Of a stretch of 64,000 nucleotides of DNA, positions 35,501-43,571 are shown piece by piece. Origin of the DNA: Gemmatimonadaceae bacterium (GTDB taxonomy: Bacteria; Gemmatimonadota; Gemmatimonadetes; Gemmatimonadales; Gemmatimonadaceae). The stretch's first letter is position 1. The number at the start of each line of letters is the position of its first letter. Below the pieces are notes generated by a model that was not told where the DNA came from, made no database searches, and saw only the letters and a program-made list of their open reading frames with translations. Where the stretch lies: contig JBBJNV010000026.1 of assembly GCA_037721215.1 (NCBI GenBank), positions 1 to 64,000 on the forward strand, written 5' to 3'. The position numbers were made by a program, and so were the translations under genes.

Positions 35501-36462
35501 ATCCTGGCTTCGTGCTTCGTCGCCTGCTCCAGGTAATACCGACAGTGGTCGGAATCGTGCTGGCGGGGTTCCTCCTGATCCATCTGGCTCCTGGCGATCC
35601 GGTGCTGGCGCTCGCTGGGGAGAACGGCGACGCCGCGTACTATGCGTTCATGCGGACGCGTTTTGGATTGGATAAGCCGCTGCCCGAGCAACTGATCACG
35701 TACTTCGCCCGCGTTGCGTCAGGTGATCTTGGTGTGTCGTACGTGCATGGCCGCGGCACGCTGGAGCTCATCGCGGAGCGGGTGCCCGCAACTCTGCTTC
35801 TCACCGGGACGGCGTTGCTGCTGGCCATTGTTGTCGCGATACCCCTCGGAGCGATTGGTGCGCAAAGGCCGCATGGCGCCAGAGACGTCGGCATCAACGC
35901 GGTCACGCTGTCGTTGTTTTCTGCGCCGGTATTCTGGCTGGGGCAGCTCGCGATTCTCGGCGTTGCCCTCGGGCTCGGCGTTCTGCCCGTTCAGGGCATG
36001 GCGACTGCGGGGAGCGGAGCAACCGGCTGGCGGTATGGCCTCGACGTCATGCGCCACCTCATCCTTCCGGCGTTCGTCCTGGCGTCGCAGGAGCTCGCGG
36101 TCCTCGTCCGCCTCACGCGAAGCGGTCTGATCGACGAGCTGGCGCGGGACCACATCCGCACTGCACGGTCGAAAGGCATTAAGGAAACAATGGTTGTCGT
36201 GCGCCATGCCATGCCCCGTGCGCTGATGCCGGTCATCACCGTTGTCGGGTCACGAGTTGGGCAGCTGATCGCCGGGGCGGTCGTCACTGAAATCGTTTTC
36301 GGCTGGCCCGGGCTGGGACGGTTGCTCCTCACGTCGTTGCAGACGCGGGACACACCATTGCTGCTTGCGCTGTTCATGGCGATTGCCTTTGCGGTAACGC
36401 TGTCCAATCTCATCACCGATCTGGTCCATTCCGCCGTCGACCCCCGCATCCGTCTCGGCTGA
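35497..36462 (+). CDS. ABC importer permease, DppB/NikB type
   Basis: This 321-residue permease has six TM helices and the EAA loop (ELARDHIRTARSKGIKETMVVVRHAMP) for ATPase contact. GTG at 35497 overlaps the binding-protein stop (GTGA) and starts the protein VNPGFVLRRLLQVIPTVVG, the usual N-terminus of DppB-like proteins; the frame is open further upstream but inside the binding-protein gene. No ATPase gene is found in this locus, so an ATPase encoded elsewhere must be shared. Confidence 0.88.
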   Translation: MNPGFVLRRLLQVIPTVVGIVLAGFLLIHLAPGDPVLALAGENGDAAYYAFMRTRFGLDKPLPEQLITYFARVASGDLGVSYVHGRGTLELIAERVPATLLLTGTALLLAIVVAIPLGAIGAQRPHGARDVGINAVTLSLFSAPVFWLGQLAILGVALGLGVLPVQGMATAGSGATGWRYGLDVMRHLILPAFVLASQELAVLVRLTRSGLIDELARDHIRTARSKGIKETMVVVRHAMPRALMPVITVVGSRVGQLIAGAVVTEIVFGWPGLGRLLLTSLQTRDTPLLLALFMAIAFAVTLSNLITDLVHSAVDPRIRLG

Positions 36463-36466
36463 TCGC

Positions 36467-37318
36467 ATGAGGTCTGAGCGCGGGCGCACGTCGCGCGTTG
36501 GCTGGCGTCCCGCCATGAGCGGCACCGCAGGCAGGCGTGCCGGCGCGTTCGGATTTGCGCTGCTGAGCGTGATGCTCCTCGCTGGACTGCTCGCGCCGGT
36601 GCTTGCGGTTGCTGATCCTTTCGCCCTTACCGGACCGTCACTGTCACCGCCGTCGGTGGATCACCCAATGGGAACCGACGCGCTCGGACGCGACCTGTTC
36701 AGCGGCGTGCTTTATGGGACGAGGACATCGCTGTTAATCGCGGCTGCAGTCGCACTTCTCGCGTCAGCCTGCGGCGTCACTGTCGGCATTGTTGCCGGTT
36801 ACCGAGGGGGCCTGGTTGACGATCTGCTGATGCGCATTACGGAATTGTTTCAGGTGATGCCTCGATTCATCCTCGTCGCCGTGATGATTGCACTGTTTGG
36901 ACCGGGTCTCGACCGTGTCGTTCTGACGCTGGGGCTGACATCATGGCCGACACTGGCGCGCGTCGTCCGGGGTGAGATTCTCGCCACGCGTAACCTCGAG
37001 TTCGTCCTGTCCGCCGAAGCACTGGGAGCGACGCGGACCCGCATTTTCTGGAGGGTACTCCTGCCCCAGGTTTTGCCCAGCGTGCTCGTGCTCGTCGGCC
37101 TGATGCTGGGGCAGGTATTGCTTCTCGAAGCCAGTCTGGGCTTTCTTGGACTTGGTGACCCGAACACGCTGACCTGGGGGTCCCTCGCCGGGCAGGCTCA
37201 GGGATACCTTCGGGTGGCGTGGTGGCTCCCGCTCTTTCCCGGGCTCGCAATTACGCTGACGGTGCTCGGCTTCAATCTTTTCGCGGATGGGTTGGCCGCA
37301 TTGACGCAACGGCGTTGA
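36467..37318 (+). CDS. ABC importer permease, DppC/NikC type
   Basis: The 283-residue partner permease has HPMGTDALGRDLFSGVLYGTRTSL and an EAA loop (FVLSAEALGATRTRIFWRVLLP), both standard for DppC/NikC proteins, with about six TM helices. It starts 4 bp after the first permease gene. An internal ATG 16 codons in is an alternative start. The operon ends here with the binding protein and two permeases only, without DppD/DppF-type ATPases. Confidence 0.88.
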   Translation: MRSERGRTSRVGWRPAMSGTAGRRAGAFGFALLSVMLLAGLLAPVLAVADPFALTGPSLSPPSVDHPMGTDALGRDLFSGVLYGTRTSLLIAAAVALLASACGVTVGIVAGYRGGLVDDLLMRITELFQVMPRFILVAVMIALFGPGLDRVVLTLGLTSWPTLARVVRGEILATRNLEFVLSAEALGATRTRIFWRVLLPQVLPSVLVLVGLMLGQVLLLEASLGFLGLGDPNTLTWGSLAGQAQGYLRVAWWLPLFPGLAITLTVLGFNLFADGLAALTQRR

Positions 37319-37372
37319 GTCACCTTCGGCCCGCGGTTCGACGATATCTATGTGGGGGCAGAATACCGGTTA

Positions 37373-38395
37373 TCAGTGTCGCTCTTTCTTCACGCCTCCA
37401 GAGTTCTCCGCACGATCCGAAACCCCTTCCACCATGGCCTGGTCCGCCTCGGGCCGCGCCTCTCCCCAGATGAGCAGCAGACCCATGATACCATAAATCG
37501 GGAGATGCCCGACGAGCTCTGACCAACCGAGCAAGGGGAGCGTGAGATTGAACGGCAGCCACAGCGCCAGAATAATCAGGCGAACAAAAACGCCGGACAT
37601 GAGCAGCAGCCCAAACGTCAGCTCCACTACCCCCGCAATGAACAGGAACTCCGGATCGCCAATCGCCGACAACCCTAACGCGGGAAAAAAGTTGAACGGG
37701 TGCTCGGCGAGAAACGCGAGCCCCATCGCGGGGTTCCACAGCTTTTCTGTGAATGCGACCACAACGATGCTCAGCCCCGTGAGAACGCGGAGGACCGTGA
37801 CCGCGTGAGGCATGAGTCGCTCCACCGGCTTGTGTAGCCGCTCAAGCGACATGTCGAACGCCAGCGGACCACGGCCCGCGGCGAAAAGGAAAAAAGCTAT
37901 GCCGAGGAACAGCGAGTGCTCGAGCAGGCGCACCGGGCCGAAGAAAATTGCGCCGGCCAGCCAGACTCCGGCGAGCGCAACCGCGCCGAACCGGGTGAGC
38001 GCACCATATATGAAGCTCAGCGCAATGGCAATCTCGGCCAGACCCAGGATGGCACCGAGAAAGTTTGCGGGCAACTCAAGGTTGGGGACGAAAAGCCGCA
38101 GACCGATTCCGCTTACGAGCAGCGTTACGGCGGTATGAACGCCGATCACGAGCGGCATCCATGAAAGCAGGTCCTGATAGTTCTGCCATTTCATGCCGAG
38201 CTCGATAGGCCCTGGGACCAGGGGCCGCCGGCCCCGCGCGCGCCACACTACAACCGCGAGTGCCGTGATGCCAACGGCGACGGCGAGCGGAAGCCACGTC
38301 CTTGGCGTTAACGCAAGGTCGTATTGAACCGGAAACCTGGACTCCTCAGTAAACCAGCGCTCATGCAGGAGCATCAGCGCTACGGGTCCGCTCAC
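37373..38395 (-). CDS. DoxX-type multi-pass membrane protein
   Basis: This 340-residue protein has about eight TM helices. The C-terminal half shows a DoxX-like pattern (LRVLTGLSIVVVAFTEKLWNP, then LFIAGVVELTFGLLLMSGVFVRL). DoxX/DoxD proteins include quinone-reducing thiosulfate oxidoreductase subunits and poorly understood redox membrane proteins. The start overlaps the LVIVD-protein stop by 4 bp, and the coupled run extends back to the hydrogenase genes, so it is the last gene of that operon. A link to the quinone pool for hydrogenase electrons is plausible; no direct evidence is visible. Confidence 0.82.
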   Translation of the reverse strand: MSGPVALMLLHERWFTEESRFPVQYDLALTPRTWLPLAVAVGITALAVVVWRARGRRPLVPGPIELGMKWQNYQDLLSWMPLVIGVHTAVTLLVSGIGLRLFVPNLELPANFLGAILGLAEIAIALSFIYGALTRFGAVALAGVWLAGAIFFGPVRLLEHSLFLGIAFFLFAAGRGPLAFDMSLERLHKPVERLMPHAVTVLRVLTGLSIVVVAFTEKLWNPAMGLAFLAEHPFNFFPALGLSAIGDPEFLFIAGVVELTFGLLLMSGVFVRLIILALWLPFNLTLPLLGWSELVGHLPIYGIMGLLLIWGEARPEADQAMVEGVSDRAENSGGVKKERH

Positions 38396-40437
38396 CTCGT
38401 GTTACGAAGCGCGATGATGTTCTCTCGCCGCGCGGCTGGCCGCGTCACAACCCACGGTGCCTCGAGCACGTACAGGCCGGAGTTTACGTCGCTGAGCACG
38501 ACGTATTCCTGCGCGCCAGCTCTACGGTTCCCGCCTCGCTGAGGCAATATCGCAACGCTGACGACGTACGCCTTGGCCGGCAGTACACCCGTCGGATCGG
38601 CCACATCAGGCGGCACGAACGATCCAACTTCGCGGACGCCCCCCGATGAAAGATCGATCACTCGCGCGCCATCCGAGTTCCACGGCACCACCGCGATGTT
38701 CCCTCTCACTGCAGCGCGCTGCGGTGAGAAAACACTGAGGTCGCTCGGCGGAAAAATGCGCGAGCGCGGGGTTCGGTGCACGCCGACCTCCCGCGGCGAC
38801 GCGGGATCCGTAACGTCGACCACGCGTAACGCGCCCCATTCTCCGGGAGAATCCCGCATCGTCGCTGTCACGCGTGCGCCGGCAACGCAACGTCCTTTCA
38901 CCACCGACGGACAAAGCGCTGAGCGCAGCGCGTCACCGTCTTTCTTGTCGATCATCATCACCGGAATCGCGATCCCGTCGGGATCGCCGTCAGGTGAGAA
39001 TGCCTCGGGTGCCGTTGTGCTCGTCTGAAGCATTACCACGGCGCGTGCGCCCGCCGCCTGAGCAAGGCGCACGCGGTCGGCTACGGAACATCCGGCGGTA
39101 TTTGCCGGGGCTGGCTGGGTGGGTTGGCGGCCGCGGTCAACGACAGCGATCCTGCCCCGCGTGTTCGACAGATACGAACCGGTATCCATGGACATCGATT
39201 TCGTCTTTGCCGCCGATGCCACGCCGTGTTGCATGGCACCCATGTCGGCGTGCATATCCGCAGCGCCAGCGGGACAGCCCATGCCAATGTACGCGAGCTC
39301 GCCGCTCACACCGCCTGGCTGCCGGTAAAGTTGCGCCTTGTTCTGAGGATCATAGAGCGTGAACACCGCCTCGCATCCGAACTTCGATCCCGCAACGGCT
39401 GCCGGTCCTTCTACGACCAGTGTCGTGGTTGGCGCAATGAAATCCGCCTCGGAAATCAGCGCCAGATCACGGCCGTTGACGCGAGCTGCCGCAACGTATG
39501 CCGCGCTCCCTTCGAACTGGCGGTCGGTGGGATACTTGAACTGCCCCAGCTTCGCGGGCTTGCCTGAACGAGGCAAATCGACGACAAAGAGTCCGCCGTC
39601 ATAGAACGCAAGCATGCCCCGCGTTCCGTCATGCGAGAACCCTGCTCCATGGCCGGCGCTGAAGGGACGGCATCCATTGGTGGAAAAAATCGGCATGCCT
39701 GGCGGGGGGAAAGCGCCAACCTGCACCGGCCAGCGGGGATTCGTGACATCAACGACGCGCAGGTCTCCCGACGCAAATTTGCCCGCCGACGCTCCCGGCT
39801 CGAGCGACAATGAGAAGACGCGCCCGTCCGCGCGTTGAACGAGTGAAACGGAATGCTGCGACGATGCGCAACGAGCGGAGCTCTTTGCCGGCGGCAGCCC
39901 ACACGGCGGGATGCTGTCCGCGTGGACGATGTCGGCGTCGGCCTGATAGCGGCCCAGAAAAACGGGTACGGCTGGCGTGGTGACATCGTAATACGCGACG
40001 CCGCGCTCGACTGTGCTGCCACCCGCACCACAGGTCTGCAACGCGACAGCAGCGAGATCTCCAGTGAACGCCGCCGTGCGAACGCGAGCAGCAGCCACAC
40101 CGTGCGCAGCTACACCGGCCGGCACCGGTATGGTCGCAACCACCACCGGTGTTTGCGGCCGCGAAAGATCAACGATCTTGATCGTTACAGCTTTGCACGG
40201 ATAAGGGTTATACAGATGCGCGTGAACTCCGGCGGCGGGCATCAACCCCGCGCCGACGATACCAGTTGTGCCGACTATCGCGATGTCGCCGTTAAGTCCG
40301 CCGCCGCCGAGGTTGCTCTGGCCCACCAGGCGCATTGTCTGAGCGCCGAGCATCATTGGACAGGCCAGCATGATCGAGAAAGCGATGTGCGCGTATTGCC
40401 GCACATGATTCACTCGGCCAGAATGCGATGTTCTCAT
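38392..40437 (-). CDS. Secreted LVIVD-repeat propeller with PA-like domain
   Basis: The protein has 681 residues with a signal peptide (IAFSIMLACPMMLGA). Repeats of the LVIVD type follow (IKIVDLSRPQTPVVVATI, LRVVDVTNPRWPVQVGAF, LRVVDVTDPASPREVGVH), indicating a beta-propeller. A protease-associated-type segment is inserted near residues 420-500 (RGRIAVVDRG, AAGARAVVMLQTS, IPVMMIDKKDGDAL). The loop before it is Met/His-rich (DMHADMGAMQHG). It overlaps the CooC-like gene upstream and the DoxX gene downstream by ATGA, so it belongs to the hydrogenase operon. Its job is unknown; an extracytoplasmic scaffold is possible. Confidence 0.8.
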   Translation of the reverse strand: MRTSHSGRVNHVRQYAHIAFSIMLACPMMLGAQTMRLVGQSNLGGGGLNGDIAIVGTTGIVGAGLMPAAGVHAHLYNPYPCKAVTIKIVDLSRPQTPVVVATIPVPAGVAAHGVAAARVRTAAFTGDLAAVALQTCGAGGSTVERGVAYYDVTTPAVPVFLGRYQADADIVHADSIPPCGLPPAKSSARCASSQHSVSLVQRADGRVFSLSLEPGASAGKFASGDLRVVDVTNPRWPVQVGAFPPPGMPIFSTNGCRPFSAGHGAGFSHDGTRGMLAFYDGGLFVVDLPRSGKPAKLGQFKYPTDRQFEGSAAYVAAARVNGRDLALISEADFIAPTTTLVVEGPAAVAGSKFGCEAVFTLYDPQNKAQLYRQPGGVSGELAYIGMGCPAGAADMHADMGAMQHGVASAAKTKSMSMDTGSYLSNTRGRIAVVDRGRQPTQPAPANTAGCSVADRVRLAQAAGARAVVMLQTSTTAPEAFSPDGDPDGIAIPVMMIDKKDGDALRSALCPSVVKGRCVAGARVTATMRDSPGEWGALRVVDVTDPASPREVGVHRTPRSRIFPPSDLSVFSPQRAAVRGNIAVVPWNSDGARVIDLSSGGVREVGSFVPPDVADPTGVLPAKAYVVSVAILPQRGGNRRAGAQEYVVLSDVNSGLYVLEAPWVVTRPAARRENIIALRNTR

Positions 40438-41219
40438 GGAGGTATCGGTGCGCTAAGCGTCGCGGCAAGCTGCTCGATTGCCTTGACCGCCGGCGCGTCC
40501 GGATTGTAATCGACTGGCGTTTTACCAGCGCGCTCGGCCTCCAGCAGCGATGGATCATACGGGATCTCGCCAGCCAGCTTCAGCGAATGCGCCTTGCAGA
40601 ACTCGGCAATTGCTTTCCGGTCACCATCGTCCCGCACCTTGTTGGCAACCGCAAGCACTTCGCCGATACCGAGTTCCGCCGCGAGTGCCGCAACCCGTTT
40701 CGCGACCTCCATCGATCGGTAATACGGTTCGATCGTGGCGACAAAACGCGACAGGCTCCTTCCGGTTCCCCGGGACAGATGCTCGAGTCCCGCTTCCATG
40801 TCGACGATGATATCCCGATCATCGTCGTCTTTTCTCACCAGCTCACCAATCAAGCCGCGGACCGCGGCGTGGGCGCTGCACAGTCAACCAGCGCCGCCAT
40901 GGTTCACCTTACCCATCACCAGCAGACGGATGCCGTCGGGCCCCGGCGCGGAGTAATTGGAGATGATGTCGTCGGAATTCGCGGTGAAAACCGTTTTTGT
41001 AGTACCGTCCTCCTGCTGCTGACGCTCCATCATGTTGCGCGGGAGGTCCATCATCTCCTGCGCCTTTTCCGGAGGAACACCAAGCGTGACGGCGAGGTTT
41101 GGCGTAGTATCGGCATCAATTGCCAGCACCTGCCTCCCCTGCCGCGCGAGAACCCGGGCAAGAGTGCCCGAGATTGTCGTCTTTCCAGTCCCGCCTTTTC
41201 CCGCAATCGCTACTCGCAT
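40434..41219 (-). CDS. CooC-like nickel-insertion ATPase with in-frame TGA (candidate Sec)
   Basis: Read through one TGA at 40886-40884, the frame encodes 261 residues. The P-loop is GKGGTGKTT at residues 7-15, followed by LAIDADTTPNLAVTLG, RLLVMGKVNHGGAG, then [TGA]-L-C, then SAHAAVRGLI, DIIVDMEAGLEHLSRGT and VANKVRDD. CooC family members, as I recall them, read GG-[SA]-G-C-x-C at this point, with both Cys binding Ni or Zn at the dimer interface; residue 112 is TGA and Cys114 is kept. No other stop or frameshift occurs on either side. ATG at 41219 overlaps the upstream stop (TGATG), and the end overlaps the LVIVD gene (ATGA). A SECIS-like hairpin follows the TGA. A TGC-to-TGA nonsense mutation or sequencing error is the alternative. 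Confidence 0.75.
40854..40886 (-). promoter_or_regulatory. SECIS-like hairpin after in-frame TGA
   Basis: In minus-strand RNA, 15 nt after the UGA, GCCGC and GCGGC pair around the loop GGUCC; an alternative fold is a 6-bp stem with loop GUC. The loop begins 20 nt after the UGA. The E. coli fdhF SECIS, as I recall it, has loop GGUCU about 18 nt after its UGA, and SelB recognises G and U there. CAGC (before) and GCUG (after) could extend the stem. Confidence 0.55.
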
Positions 41220-41602
41220 CAGTGTTTGTGCCCTCCGGCAGCGCGGACCGCGTGACATTCGGCCGCGCCCGCTGGGTTGTCGTGACAGTCGCAGCCGGGA
41301 TCGCTGCATTCGCCGTGCCCCTGAGACAGCAGCTCGGAAAACTCATCCTTGAACCGGCGCGATGCTTCGCGGCGTCCGACTTCGGTCAACCTGTACTCGG
41401 CGATGCTTCCGCCAAGCTCGACCACGTAATTGCGTTCCATCAGATCGGTCAGCGTCGCGCGCACAAGTGCCTCTGGATGCGCAAGAAACCGCGTCATGCC
41501 AACCAGGTTTGCGCTCGCCTGCAAGCCTTCGCCTTCGAACCAGAACAGCAGCTCGAGCATTTCATCGCGCCGCGCGATCTCCAGCCCCGCGTCATCACTC
41601 AT
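41219..41602 (-). CDS. Small winged-helix-like protein with Cys/His tail
   Basis: The protein has about 127 residues. The N-terminal 90 residues (RRDEMLELLFWFEGEG, ALVRATLTDLMERNYVVEL, YRLTEVGRREASRRFK) look like a winged-helix DNA-binding domain. The C-terminal tail is Cys/His-rich (HGECSDPGCDCHDNP, ECHAV, GGHKH), a likely metal site. ATG at 41602 overlaps the maturation-protease stop by 8 bp, and its own stop overlaps the CooC-like start (TGATG). It may be a regulator or a nickel carrier of the hydrogenase system. The family name is unknown to me. Confidence 0.75.
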   Translation of the reverse strand: MSDDAGLEIARRDEMLELLFWFEGEGLQASANLVGMTRFLAHPEALVRATLTDLMERNYVVELGGSIAEYRLTEVGRREASRRFKDEFSELLSQGHGECSDPGCDCHDNPAGAAECHAVRAAGGHKH

Positions 41603-42110
41603 GAACTCCAATCTCCTCTTCCGCGGTCGCCGAAAAAACTTTCTCACTCGCCAACAGATGATGGATGCGGCGCACGGCAACGTCAACCGCGGCCCGCACC
41701 GGAGGCGTGAGCTCGCCGGTAAGGTCGCAGGTCATCTCATCGACTTGCATCGGTTCACACCCCACGAGAATCACCCTCGGCGGCAGTACGTTGAGCGCCT
41801 GCGCCACCGAGAGAGCGTGGGACGGAATCGCGACATGCATATCCACCCGCTGGACCTGCTCCACACCGTCGACTTCAAGCACATACACCGTGCCAGGCTC
41901 GCCGCCGCGCGTCATCGCGTCCGCAATAATCAGCAGGTCGCACGGCGTGAGCAGGTCCTGCGCTAGACGTATCCCGGCAGTGCCGACCTCCATCAGGTCA
42001 ACACCCGGCCCGGCAACTCCTTCGTCCCCGAGCCGGCGCACTACTTCGACACCAAAGCCATCGTCACCGCGGAGAGTGTTGCCGAAACCAGCTATCAAAG
42101 TCCGCGGCAT
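41595..42110 (-). CDS. Hydrogenase maturation endopeptidase (peptidase A31)
   Basis: This 171-residue enzyme removes the C-terminal tail of the large subunit after nickel insertion. GFGNTLRGDDGFGVEV near the N-terminus is the HyaD/HybD/HoxW signature, with an acidic metal ligand. LLIIADAMTRGGEPGTVYVLE and a conserved His (PSHALSVAQAL) supply the other ligands. ATG at 42110 overlaps the Rieske-fusion stop (TGATG); upstream residues of the open frame are not family-like. Its presumed substrate is the 21-residue tail of the large subunit at 43572-45470. Confidence 0.9.
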   Translation of the reverse strand: MPRTLIAGFGNTLRGDDGFGVEVVRRLGDEGVAGPGVDLMEVGTAGIRLAQDLLTPCDLLIIADAMTRGGEPGTVYVLEVDGVEQVQRVDMHVAIPSHALSVAQALNVLPPRVILVGCEPMQVDEMTCDLTGELTPPVRAAVDVAVRRIHHLLASEKVFSATAEEEIGVHE

Positions 42111-43006
42111 CAGGAGGTCCCGGTTCGCGGTACTGGCTCGACACCCACGGCGACCTCGACATTCCCCGCTTCGACTCTCACCGGATAAACGCGGATTCTG
42201 TCCCCGCCAGATGAATCTGCCCGCGCCCCGGAGCGCACATCGTACCGGCAACCATGCCAGCTGCAGACGAGAACCGCATCGTCGAGCGAACTGTATGCCA
42301 GCGGCAGCGGACTGTCTCCGCAGTTGGCCGCAAGTGCATAGTATTCGCCGCCAACGTTGGCGATCAGAATTGATTCAGCACCGGCTTCGATTGCCCGCGT
42401 TTCGCCGGGCTCGAGATCCGTGGCGGGGAACGCGGAGTGGTAAACCGGCCGGTTGGCTCGGCGCAGCCCGCCCAGTTTCACAAGCTCCGCGGCTTTCGGC
42501 GCACGCTGCCGCTCGCCAATGACGAGAATCTGAAAACCGATCAGCCCCTCTCTGAGAGCCGACTCGATATCGCGTCGAACCGCGTCGACGGAAAGCCCGC
42601 TCTTCTCTACTCCGTGCAGCTTCACGAAGACTTCGCTGCCCCCCACATCCAGCAGCTCGACGTCGACTCCGTGAGAATGCAGGTGGCCGCGCACGGCATC
42701 GAGCGCTTCCTCGGTGTTGATTCGCCGATCCACCGCCAGCAGATCGTACGACATGAAGAGCAGCCGTATCGCCGGGTCCGCGGTCAGGCGGTCCATGAAC
42801 TGCTCCCCCCCCATTCCCACGATCGCGCTGAAAAGGTGCGTGAGCGCTGTTCTGTGCACAGCGTCGATGCCTTCCAGCAGCGCCGTCACCTGCGCCCGCA
42901 CGTCAGGGTCAGCGTGACCCTCGAGCGCCGCGATAATATCCGCGATATAATCGAGAAGATCGTCGTGCGGCTGGACGACGTCGGGCTCGCTGCCTGTCCC
43001 CGTCAT
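42110..43006 (-). CDS. NifU-like/Rieske fusion protein with altered cluster motifs
   Basis: The protein has 298 residues. Residues 1-100 are helical. About 100-170 resemble the NifU C-terminal domain (DVELLDVGGSEVFVKLHG), but its CxxC is replaced by VEKSG. About 203-290 form a Rieske-type domain with the second motif C248-S-W-H251-G-C253 intact, while the first C-x-H reads C229-G-D. The canonical 2Cys-2His ligand set is therefore incomplete and the cluster type is uncertain. Similar NifU/Rieske genes occur with high-affinity hydrogenases of group 1h, as I recall. It overlaps both neighbours, and a role in cluster assembly or electron transfer for the hydrogenase is likely. Confidence 0.83.
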   Translation of the reverse strand: MTGTGSEPDVVQPHDDLLDYIADIIAALEGHADPDVRAQVTALLEGIDAVHRTALTHLFSAIVGMGGEQFMDRLTADPAIRLLFMSYDLLAVDRRINTEEALDAVRGHLHSHGVDVELLDVGGSEVFVKLHGVEKSGLSVDAVRRDIESALREGLIGFQILVIGERQRAPKAAELVKLGGLRRANRPVYHSAFPATDLEPGETRAIEAGAESILIANVGGEYYALAANCGDSPLPLAYSSLDDAVLVCSWHGCRYDVRSGARADSSGGDRIRVYPVRVEAGNVEVAVGVEPVPRTGTS

Positions 43007-43560
43007 CCGAATCTGAATGCCGGCACGGCTGTCAATACAAGGGATCCCATAGGTAATTGGGCGGAGGCCCCGTCGTCAGTAGCGAGGGACCATACGAGAT
43101 CGCAGATATCGTCGAACGCCGCTGCCACTTCACCGCTCAGGGCCGCGCCGAACTCGTGAGTCTCCGGCTCCACCTCCACCACGACGACATCGTCCGGCAA
43201 CGCCTTGAAGTAGCGCGCGATCACTAGCGTATTCTCGAGCGCGATTATTCCGGTCACGGCATCGGTGACCATGCGCTGAATCTCTTCGTCAGCGGGCAGT
43301 CTGCCGTCCCATCGATAAGCGCGGACAGTGCCGGCCGGCCGATCTCCCCGTTTGACTGCAGAGACGACTACGATCCGGTCGAAGCGGGTTTCAGGTTGCT
43401 CGTCCTGCAGCCGCTGAATAATCGCGATCGGGTTGTAGCTCAGATCCTCGACTACGACATTCGCCGGAGCGTCACGCCCGGACAGCCGCTCCTGAACCTC
43501 GATCCCGATCGAGTAATCACACAGATCGGGATAGGCGACACCCCCCACCAGAACCCGCAC
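43003..43560 (-). CDS. A31 protease-like hydrogenase accessory protein
   Basis: This 185-residue protein has the overall pattern of hydrogenase maturation endopeptidases: RVLVGGVAYPDLCDYSIG near the N-terminus, VVVEDLSYNPIAIIQRL and IVVVSAVKRGDRPAGTVRAY. The glycine motif GxGNxLxxDDG is replaced by GGVAYPDLCDYSIG, so it may be a non-catalytic paralogue or have another cleavage role. A regular A31 protease lies two genes downstream. It begins 11 bp after the large-subunit gene and overlaps the NifU/Rieske gene by ATGA. Confidence 0.75.
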   Translation of the reverse strand: MRVLVGGVAYPDLCDYSIGIEVQERLSGRDAPANVVVEDLSYNPIAIIQRLQDEQPETRFDRIVVVSAVKRGDRPAGTVRAYRWDGRLPADEEIQRMVTDAVTGIIALENTLVIARYFKALPDDVVVVEVEPETHEFGAALSGEVAAAFDDICDLVWSLATDDGASAQLPMGSLVLTAVPAFRFG

Positions 43561-43571
43561 CGCCTACGAGC

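Noticed and set aside
40434-40853. Treating the C-terminal half of the CooC-like gene as a separate gene starting TTG at 40853
   Set aside because: It lacks the P-loop half, is in the same frame as the upstream half with only the TGA between them, and the conserved motif spans the TGA.
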